Assembly: GCA_964627445.1 (NCBI GenBank)
Contig: CAZVJF010000005.1
Location: forward strand, 124,001 to 188,000
Direction: 5' to 3'
DNA length: 64,000 bases
DNA from: Luteibaculum sp964627445
GTDB lineage: Bacteria; Bacteroidota; Bacteroidia; Flavobacteriales_D; Luteibaculaceae
Every line of letters starts with the position of its first letter. The first letter of the stretch is position 1. Positions 58,273 through 64,000 of this stretch are shown here, in pieces. The notes beneath the pieces are model-generated. The model searched no databases. It was not told the DNA's origin and saw only the letters and a list, made by a program, of their open reading frames with translations. The position numbers and the translations under genes were made by a program.

Positions 58273-59073
58273 ATGAGAACAACCCTTACCTTAACAGCAC
58301 TCCTTTGCATGCTGCTCGTGCAACACAAAGCCAGTGCCCAAGTACTTCACACAGAGAACTTCAACGTGATCATAGACACCACTAAAGTGCTCAAAGGAAA
58401 CTTCACGCCCAACTTCCGGTATCGCAATCTCAAAGAAGATTTCCTGGAAATAGCCAATACAGCCGATGTTTCGCTACGTTTTGGTCAACATGCTTTTGCT
58501 GTTGCCAACCGAATTGAATACAGTGTTTTTGGGGATGACGATATTTTGAGCGGTGGTTTTTTATATCTGGAATACGTAAACATGCGTACCCGAAAAATTG
58601 CTTTTGAACCCTTTGTGCAAATCCACTGGAATGAGGTTCGCGGTTTGGGCAACAAGTATGCAGGTGGTGTAAACTTTCGCTGGAGAGCCTATGTGAAGAA
58701 CAATACGGGATTGTATTTTGGTATCGGTACCTTGTATGAGTTTGAGCGCTGGAATTATTCTGGCGTACCGGAATCCTTGATACCCACAGACCAGACCGAC
58801 ATTGAAGTAAATAGAATACGTGGAAATAGCTATATCAGCTTTAAACAGCGGTTTGGCGACTTGTTTGATTTGGACATCAGTGGATATTATCAACCCAACT
58901 TCACCGATGCTTTTGAGAATTACCGTCTGGCCAGCAGTTTCGAACTCACCTACAACATTACCCAGTACTTGGGACTACGCTTGTTGTACCAAAACATTTA
59001 CGACTCCGACCCTTTGGTACCCATAGACAAGCTCTACCACGATGTCAATTTCGGAATAACCATTTCCTTTTAA
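58273..59073 (+). CDS. DUF481-type outer-membrane barrel
   Basis: A 266-residue exported protein. Signal peptide 1-22 (ALLCMLLVQHKASAQ); beta-barrel strands throughout (VSLRFGQHAFAVANRIEY, GGVNFRWRAYVKNNTGLYFGIG) and a final aromatic residue (GITISF), fitting outer-membrane assembly. The pattern agrees with the DUF481 family (YdiY-like). ATG at 58273 starts the signal; a longer frame from a TTG at 58234 is not needed. No substrate assigned. Confidence 0.78.
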   Translation: MRTTLTLTALLCMLLVQHKASAQVLHTENFNVIIDTTKVLKGNFTPNFRYRNLKEDFLEIANTADVSLRFGQHAFAVANRIEYSVFGDDDILSGGFLYLEYVNMRTRKIAFEPFVQIHWNEVRGLGNKYAGGVNFRWRAYVKNNTGLYFGIGTLYEFERWNYSGVPESLIPTDQTDIEVNRIRGNSYISFKQRFGDLFDLDISGYYQPNFTDAFENYRLASSFELTYNITQYLGLRLLYQNIYDSDPLVPIDKLYHDVNFGITISF

Positions 59074-59313
59074 CTTAGGAGTGTGTTGGACATAGCATTA
59101 CTCCAAAACCTACAATCCTAGTTTAACTTTTCATACATTCTACAGCCTATAACCATGCTGAATAACTACGGACCCATTGAAATCGGGCACTTTTAGGTCT
59201 GGACTACCGAAGATCAGAAAAAAGTAAATAGCACGTATTTGATAAAATGAAGGCTATTGAACAAAACCAAAACAGTCCCTTCCTGTTAGCCTATCCAACC
59301 AAACCATAACACC
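59074..59313. other. Intergenic region with no supported gene
   Basis: About 240 bp between the DUF481 barrel gene and the flavin reductase gene. It contains a 13-codon ATG frame at 59155 and fragmentary protein-like codons but nothing that supports a gene. No RNA or repeat is seen. Confidence 0.35.
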
Positions 59314-59946
59314 GTGCTGCTACACCAAAAAGACATCCAGGATCTCGATAGAATTTATCGCTTAAATCTCATCAACGGAATTACAGGCGCAAAACCCGTA
59401 AACCTTATTGGAACTCGCTCCGAAGATGGGCAGGATAATCTCGCCATCTTTTCCTCCGTGGTACACCTGGGATCTAACCCCGCACAGTTGGGCATGGTAA
59501 CGCGTCCGCAAACGCCCGATATCAAAGATACTTTTGCCAACATTCGCGAGACGGGCGTGTACACCATCAACCAGGTGGCACATCACTTTATCAAAAAGGC
59601 ACACTATACCTCGGCCAAATTCGAGAAGGAAATATCGGAGTTTGATGCCGTAAACCTTACCCGAGAGCGCATAGCCGACTTCCCCGCTCCTTTTGTAGCA
59701 GCAAGTCCGGTGAAAATAGGCATGCAACATATCCAAAACATCGATCTACCCAATGGCTGCATTCTCATCATTGGAGAGGTGGTGCTGTTGGAGGTGCCCG
59801 ATCCTGCGGTGGATGAAAAGGGCTACATCAATATGGAGGAATTTAGCGGGGTGGCATTATCGGGCTTAAACCGATACTACAGCCTTCGGCACCAAGCAGA
59901 CTTCCCTTTCGTTCGGGTGGAAGATTTTCCAGATTTTAAAGAGTAA
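59314..59946 (+). CDS. Flavin reductase-like protein
   Basis: A 210-residue FMN-binding protein of the flavin reductase/HpaC-like family. LDRIYRLNLINGITGAKPVNLIGT and the FMN-site GQDNLAIFSSVVHLGSNPAQLGMVTRP with the later TGVYTINQV are typical. The start is GTG at 59314: family N-termini begin just before the LDRxYRLNLIN block and no ATG is available. Role unknown; it may supply reduced flavin to an oxygenase elsewhere. Confidence 0.88.
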   Translation: MLLHQKDIQDLDRIYRLNLINGITGAKPVNLIGTRSEDGQDNLAIFSSVVHLGSNPAQLGMVTRPQTPDIKDTFANIRETGVYTINQVAHHFIKKAHYTSAKFEKEISEFDAVNLTRERIADFPAPFVAASPVKIGMQHIQNIDLPNGCILIIGEVVLLEVPDPAVDEKGYINMEEFSGVALSGLNRYYSLRHQADFPFVRVEDFPDFKE

Positions 59947-60114
59947 GTAGCGGGATAATTGCGCAGTATTGCAAACTCTGCGGAGCTAAATCATATATAA
60001 AAATTGGTGCATGCAGCGTTTGATATCCAATAACCGATGCTGTTTTTGAGGTACTTTTTGGGTGTGGTAGAAAACCTTATTCAATGAAATCAAAAATTCA
60101 GTAATTTGCAGTAA

Positions 60115-60372
60115 ATGGAAGAAAACATGGGTGGTTTAGCTGTTTCAAACAAAATATTAGACAAGTATTTCGGGTATTTAAAAAACCTAGACAATGCGGC
60201 TAAAAAAAGCTTAATCATTAAACTCACAAAGTCTTTAGAGACGCAGCCCAAGAAAAACTTCAATATCAAATCTGTATTTGGTGTTTGGGAGGACTCCAGG
60301 TCTACCACTGAAATAATTAGTGAGATAACTGCTTCCCGAGTAGAAAAGGGAAACGCTGATCTTTTCGAATGA
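60115..60372 (+). CDS. Antitoxin of a VapC-type pair
   Basis: An 85-residue soluble protein. The helical N-terminus (residues 9-40) is followed by FNIKSVFGVWEDSRSTTEIISEITASR, the V-F-G-x-W-x-D-x-R-S-x-x-E-I-I motif seen in antitoxins that precede PIN toxins in Bacteroidota. No AbrB or RHH fold is obvious. It overlaps the toxin gene by 4 bp (ATGA), the classic type II arrangement. Confidence 0.82.
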   Translation: MEENMGGLAVSNKILDKYFGYLKNLDNAAKKSLIIKLTKSLETQPKKNFNIKSVFGVWEDSRSTTEIISEITASRVEKGNADLFE

Positions 60373-60770
60373 AATATCTGCTGGATACCAACATCTGCAT
60401 TCATCTTTTTCGGGGTAAAAAAGAGCTTTTTGAAAAATTCAATGAAGTAAAACTTGAAAACTGCGCTATCTCAGAAATCACCCTTGCGGAGCTAATTTTC
60501 GGAGTAGAAAACAGTCAAAACCCAAAGAAAAACCTCAAAACGGTAGCGACTTTCGCAGAGCAGGTAAAAATCCTACCTATTTATAATGCTATACCTTTTT
60601 ACGCAAAAGAAAAAGTGCGTCTACGAAAAAAAGGAAAAATGATCAGCGACTTCGACCTATTTATTGGTTCCACAGCAGTTTCTAACGAACTTATCATGGT
60701 CACTGAAAACACAAAGGAATTTGAACGCATAAAAGGGATCGAAATACAAAACTGGGTAGCCGAAGAATAA
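60369..60770 (+). CDS. VapC-family PIN-domain toxin
   Basis: A 133-residue RNase of the PIN fold. Acidic residues appear in LLDTNICIHLFRG (Asp-6), SEITLAELIFG (Glu), ISDFDLFIGSTA (Asp) and the C-terminal VTENTKEFERIKGIEIQNW, giving the usual four-acid site. It presumably cleaves tRNA or rRNA when the antitoxin decays. It is coupled to the antitoxin gene. Confidence 0.92.
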   Translation: MKYLLDTNICIHLFRGKKELFEKFNEVKLENCAISEITLAELIFGVENSQNPKKNLKTVATFAEQVKILPIYNAIPFYAKEKVRLRKKGKMISDFDLFIGSTAVSNELIMVTENTKEFERIKGIEIQNWVAEE

Positions 60771-60973
60771 ATTATCTCCATTCGATGGATAGTTAGGCAT
60801 CTCACTCATACCAAGCAAAAACAGGTAACCAATAGAACGAAACGATCAAGCCTATTTAGCGATTAAAACTAATCTATGGTCACTAATCCTTAATCTCCAT
60901 TACCCAACCCGCCACTTTAGCATGAAATACGCATAGCAAAAAGCCTCCTACCTTTACCGCAAGAAATGTGGCC

Positions 60974-61945
60974 ATGCAAGACGTAATCATCATAGGAGCC
61001 GGACCGATAGGACTTGCCTGCGGTATCGCAGCACAAAAACAAAACCTGTCGTACACCATATTGGAAAAAGGGGTGCTGGTGAACTCATTGTACCACTACC
61101 CCACTAACATGACCTTTTTTTCTACCTCGGAAAAATTAGAGATTGGCGGAGTCCCTTTTATCTCCCATAACCCCAAACCCACCAAGAACGAGGCCCTAGA
61201 ATACTACCGGCGGGTAGCCATGAAATTTCAGCTCAACATGAACTTGTACGAGTCCGTACAACGGGTAGATAAAACACCCCAAGGTTTCAGACTCCACACA
61301 TCAAAATCCGAGTATAAAACAAGCCACGTGGTCTTTGCAAATGGTTTTTATGACAAGCCGTACCTAATGCAGGTACCGGGTGAAGATTTGCCTAAAGTGC
61401 GCCACTATTACACCGATCCGCATCCCTACTTTAACCAGAAGGTGGTAGTGGTTGGATCGCAGAACTCTGCTGTAGATGCAGCCCTGGAGTGTTGGCGCAA
61501 AGGAGCCGATGTTACTATGATTATCCGCAACCACGAAATTTCGGATCGCGTGAAATACTGGGTTCGCCCAGATATAGAAAACCGCATCAAAGAAGGATCC
61601 ATTTCCGCCTACTTTAATGCGGAGATCACCGAAATTAACGAGACTCGTGTTAGCTTCCTTCACGAAGGCCAGGTGAAAACCATCGCAAACGATTTTGTTT
61701 TGGCAATGACCGGCTATCAGCCGCAATTTGATATGCTTACTTCGGTTGGAATAACCTTAGACCGCGATAATAACATGCGCCCGAAGTACAACCCAGAAAC
61801 CATGGAGACGGATGTACCGGGCATTTATTTAGCCGGTGTAGTCTGCGGTGGATTGGAAACCCACAAGTGGTTTATTGAAAACTCGCGCGTGCATGCCGAT
61901 TTAATTATGGAGGATATCGCTTCAAAACAAGGTGTTTTGTCCTAA
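60974..61945 (+). CDS. YpdA-family bacillithiol-disulfide reductase-like flavoprotein
   Basis: A 323-residue FAD/NADPH oxidoreductase. N-terminal IIIGAGPIGLACGIAAQKQNLSYTILEKG; signature YPTNMTFFSTSEKLEIGGVPFI; NADPH domain VVVVGSQNSAVDAALECWRKGADVTMI; C-terminal MTGYQPQFDML and AGVVCGGLETHKWFIENSR. It lacks the CxxC of thioredoxin reductase, as in YpdA, which reduces bacillithiol disulfide. ATG at 60974 is taken over a GTG two codons upstream. TACCTTTA upstream is one mismatch from consensus. The OsmC fusion gene follows. Confidence 0.9.
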   Translation: MQDVIIIGAGPIGLACGIAAQKQNLSYTILEKGVLVNSLYHYPTNMTFFSTSEKLEIGGVPFISHNPKPTKNEALEYYRRVAMKFQLNMNLYESVQRVDKTPQGFRLHTSKSEYKTSHVVFANGFYDKPYLMQVPGEDLPKVRHYYTDPHPYFNQKVVVVGSQNSAVDAALECWRKGADVTMIIRNHEISDRVKYWVRPDIENRIKEGSISAYFNAEITEINETRVSFLHEGQVKTIANDFVLAMTGYQPQFDMLTSVGITLDRDNNMRPKYNPETMETDVPGIYLAGVVCGGLETHKWFIENSRVHADLIMEDIASKQGVLS

Positions 61946-62084
61946 ACCTAAGCTGCTCAGCGATCCGCTGGAATCAAAACTTCCGGAGCCACAAACCTTC
62001 TCAACCCGCTAATCCGCAACATTTTTTAGGAGCTTCGGCAGGCGCAAATCGCTACCTTGGGAATCCGCAGCAAACCCAAGAATT

Positions 62085-63302
62085 ATGCCCAGCAAAAACT
62101 TGCATTTCACCAATAAAAAAGGCCATAAACTGTCGGCCAAACTAGCGCTACCGGCCAATGAAAAACCCAAAGCCTACGCCATTTTTGCCCACTGCTTTAC
62201 TTGCAACAAGAACTTTAATGCAGTGCGCAACATTGCACGAGCACTAACACAGCACGGTTTTGGTGTGCTGAGTTTCGATTTTACAGGCCTGGGACAAAGC
62301 GGTGGCGACTTTGCTCACTCTGGATTTACCAGCAACGTACAAGACCTGGTAGCGGCTGCTGATTACCTCGCTCAAGAAAAAGAAGCTCCTACCCTTTTGG
62401 TAGGACACTCGCTGGGAGGCGCTGCGGCTATCGTAGCAGGGCATCATATCGCATCCATACAGGCTGTAGCAACGGTGGGTGCTCCAGCCGATCCAGGTCA
62501 CGTAAAACACCTGTTTAAAGAAGATCTGGAAACCATTAAAAAAGAAGGCAAAGCAGAGGTTAGTATTGCCGGAAGACCCTTTTATATTGCCCAAGAGTTT
62601 GTGGCCGACCTGGAATCCACCCATATGGCAACAACCATAAAAAACCTGCGCAAACCCCTGTTAATACTGCATTCTCCGCAAGATGATATTGTAGGGATTA
62701 ACAACGCAGCCATCATTTACGAGCAGGCCATGCACCCCAAAAGCTTTGTTTCTTTGGATGGTGCAGACCACATGCTCAACAACAAGGCCGACTCCCTCTA
62801 TACGGGCAACATGATTGCCTCCTGGGCAGAGCGCTACCTGGAACTAAAATCCAGCCAAAAGAAACTGGAAACGCAACAACAAGTGGTAGTGCGGATAGGA
62901 AAAGACAGTTACACGACGGATGTTTTGGCCGGTGGCCATGCCCTTACTGCCGATGAACCGGAGTCGGTAGGCGGTAAGAACCTAGGGCCCTCCCCGTACG
63001 ACTTTCTACTTACCGCTTTGGGCAGCTGCACCGCCATTACGCTGCGCATGTATGCCAACCGCAAGGAATGGGATTTGGAAGAAGTAAACGTACACCTCTC
63101 TCATAAAAAGGACTACGCCAAAGACTGTGAAGATTGCGAACAATCGAAATCCAAAATAGACCACATAGAACGCAAAATTGCCTTGCATGGAAAGCTAGAC
63201 GAAGACCAGCGGCAACGCTTGCTCCAAATAGCCGATAAATGTCCCGTGCACAAGACCCTGCACAGCGAAATACGGGTAAGCAGTAGTTTGGTGGAGGAGT
63301 AA
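62085..63302 (+). CDS. Bifunctional alpha/beta hydrolase - OsmC fusion protein
   Basis: A 405-residue cytosolic protein. Domain 1 (1-255) is an alpha/beta hydrolase: nucleophile elbow GHSLGGAAAI, catalytic Asp in HSPQDDIV, His in DGADHMLNN. Domain 2 (~265-400) is OsmC/Ohr-like, with TALGSCTAITLRMYANRK (first redox Cys) and DKCPVHKTLHS (second Cys). Such fusions are known in several bacteria; the OsmC part reduces organic peroxides with a thiol. Placed after the YpdA-like gene (139-bp gap), so the two may share a low-molecular-weight thiol pathway (inference). Confidence 0.93.
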   Translation: MPSKNLHFTNKKGHKLSAKLALPANEKPKAYAIFAHCFTCNKNFNAVRNIARALTQHGFGVLSFDFTGLGQSGGDFAHSGFTSNVQDLVAAADYLAQEKEAPTLLVGHSLGGAAAIVAGHHIASIQAVATVGAPADPGHVKHLFKEDLETIKKEGKAEVSIAGRPFYIAQEFVADLESTHMATTIKNLRKPLLILHSPQDDIVGINNAAIIYEQAMHPKSFVSLDGADHMLNNKADSLYTGNMIASWAERYLELKSSQKKLETQQQVVVRIGKDSYTTDVLAGGHALTADEPESVGGKNLGPSPYDFLLTALGSCTAITLRMYANRKEWDLEEVNVHLSHKKDYAKDCEDCEQSKSKIDHIERKIALHGKLDEDQRQRLLQIADKCPVHKTLHSEIRVSSSLVEE

Positions 63303-63799
63303 AACCTTGCCTTAGGGCTTTTGCGTGGATAAACCAATCCGTACTCTCTGCTCGAGTGCCTCGGCTGTACAGAGAATCAGTGCAGGGCTTTTAAACGATC
63401 TATGGTGTTGCTTCGCGCTGCTTCTCGATACATTTAGGTTTCGTGCCTCAACATACTCCCGATAGCCATCGGGACGAAGTGACAGCCTCGGGAAACCTCT
63501 CCTGGCTCTATACTCTCAGCTATGAGCTACGAACTCTCAGCTCTATAAATTCCTCCCCCTTTGCCCCCCTCCATGAGGGGGCTACGCGCTGCTCCAGGAA
63601 TTTTCGGCTGGGTACAAATCATTCACCCCTTACGAAGGGGAAAATCCTACGCACCTTTGCATGAGTAAAACATTTCAGAATCACATTACGAATTAAGAGC
63701 CATTTACTGGATGACCCAGCCTTGCCCTTGGCTTTTGGCTTTTGGCTTTCAGCTCCAAACGGTACGAACCTTCCCCGGCCTCATCGGTTACCATAGCGT
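63303..63799. repeat. Repeat-rich intergenic spacer
   Basis: About 500 bp without a supported gene. It holds short hairpin and repeat elements: CCCGATAGCCATCGGG (63467-63482), CCCCCTCCATGAGGGGG near 63565-63583, CCCCTTACGAAGGGG near 63627-63641, an AGCTATGAGCTACGAACTCTCAGCT block near 63520-63545, and three tandem units of GGCTTTT/C at 63730-63750. Such patchy direct and inverted repeats are common in Bacteroidota intergenic regions. It may be a recombination junk locus. Confidence 0.6.
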
Positions 63800-64000
63800 A
63801 TGGTAAACGAACTAGCACCCCGAGAAATCGACCGCATCATAGAAATGGCCTGGGAAGATAGAACCCCGTTTGAAGCCATAGAATTTCAGTTTGGACTGCC
63901 CGAAAAAGAAGTTATTAAACTCATGCGCAGCGAACTCAAACGCAGCAGCTTTAACCTGTGGCGCAAACGAGTAAACAGCGGCACCAGCCAAAAGCACCTC
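63800..64000 (+). CDS. TIGR03643 family protein, cut by window end
   Basis: An open frame of 67 codons running off the edge. MVNELAPREIDRIIEMAWED, then FGLPEKEVIKLMRSELK and FNLWRKRVNSGTSQKHL match the small TIGR03643/DUF2805 family of mainly Bacteroidota and marine bacteria, usually ~80-90 residues. It resembles a helix-turn-helix-like fold. Function unknown; the last residues lie beyond the window. Confidence 0.85.
   Translation, partial: MVNELAPREIDRIIEMAWEDRTPFEAIEFQFGLPEKEVIKLMRSELKRSSFNLWRKRVNSGTSQKHL

Noticed and set aside
59155..59250. Possible decayed gene with frame MLNNYGPIEIGHF followed by a stop
   Set aside because: Only 13 codons before the stop and nothing recognisable afterwards; not distinguishable from chance.
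63303..63799. CRISPR array
   Set aside because: Repeats are few, of different kinds and lengths and without regular spacers or cas genes.

Overview
The window is a gene-dense stretch of a Bacteroidota chromosome, most likely Flavobacteriales (Cryomorphaceae/Schleiferiaceae-like; inference). The evidence is: type IX secretion (a PorQ homologue and a cargo protein with a C-terminal sorting domain), a SusC/CarboxypepD_reg-type TonB receptor, families largely confined to this phylum (DUF4856, DUF1599, BT_3928-like DoxX, DUF4476, TIGR03643, GlmU-like pseudo-nucleotidyltransferase), long-form IspH, and several promoters of the Bacteroidota type TTG-N17-20-TAnnTTTG. Shine-Dalgarno sequences are mostly absent, and TTG is the only sensible start for several genes.

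Layout. 0-2.3 kb: tandem outer-membrane barrel paralogues, an XRE regulator and tRNA-Arg(ACG). 2.3-11.6 kb: a tight minus-strand operon (DUF1599, DoxX/MauE-like, lone Opp-type permease, tpiA, prmA, a 1487-residue secreted protein, clpS). 11.7-19.1 kb: folP; ruvX-def-TPR lipoprotein; dapD-glycosyltransferase 9; SRPBCC-GyrI fusion; tsaC-cca. 19.1-26.1 kb: BadF-type kinase, then a four-gene surface operon (DUF4856 lipoprotein, imelysin lipoprotein, HTTM/vitamin-K-carboxylase-like membrane protein, TonB receptor). 26.1-31.6 kb: orphan LuxR-type regulator, rnz, STAS-like gene, pyrB, pyrR, rpsA. 31.6-42.7 kb: small membrane protein, T9SS cargo, ispH, Lys-rich secreted protein, cmk, porQ, lon, GlmU-like. 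42.7-49.7 kb: rpmE2, beta-helix lipoprotein, LuxC-like acyl-CoA reductase, ferredoxin, two secreted proteins, serC-serA. 49.8-55.2 kb: GT2, FAD amine oxidase-like, MscS-like, pxpABC. 55.2-60.8 kb: a more accessory, AT-richer stretch (SGNH hydrolase, DUF6602 nuclease-like gene, unknowns, DUF481 barrel, flavin reductase, VapC toxin pair). 60.9-64 kb: YpdA-like reductase, alpha/beta hydrolase-OsmC fusion, a repeat-rich spacer, and a TIGR03643 gene cut by the window edge.

Most of the window is housekeeping: translation and RNA maturation (tRNA-Arg, prmA, def, tsaC, cca, rnz, rpsA, rpmE2), proteolysis (clpS, lon), nucleotides (pyrRB, cmk), serine, lysine/DAP, folate and isoprenoid synthesis. The best candidate for an under-described system is the 20.0-26.1 kb operon. 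A multipass protein that keeps the Lys and His positions tied to catalysis in vitamin-K-dependent gamma-carboxylase is translationally coupled to two lipoproteins with surface-export-like N-termini and to a TonB receptor. The operon has a consensus promoter, and a perfect inverted repeat abuts its -33 element. Other points of interest are the giant secreted protein in the tpiA-prmA-clpS operon, unusual loop residues in the dihydropteroate synthase, the YpdA/OsmC thiol pair and the DUF6602 neighbourhood. All assignments come from reading the sequence; no database search was run.
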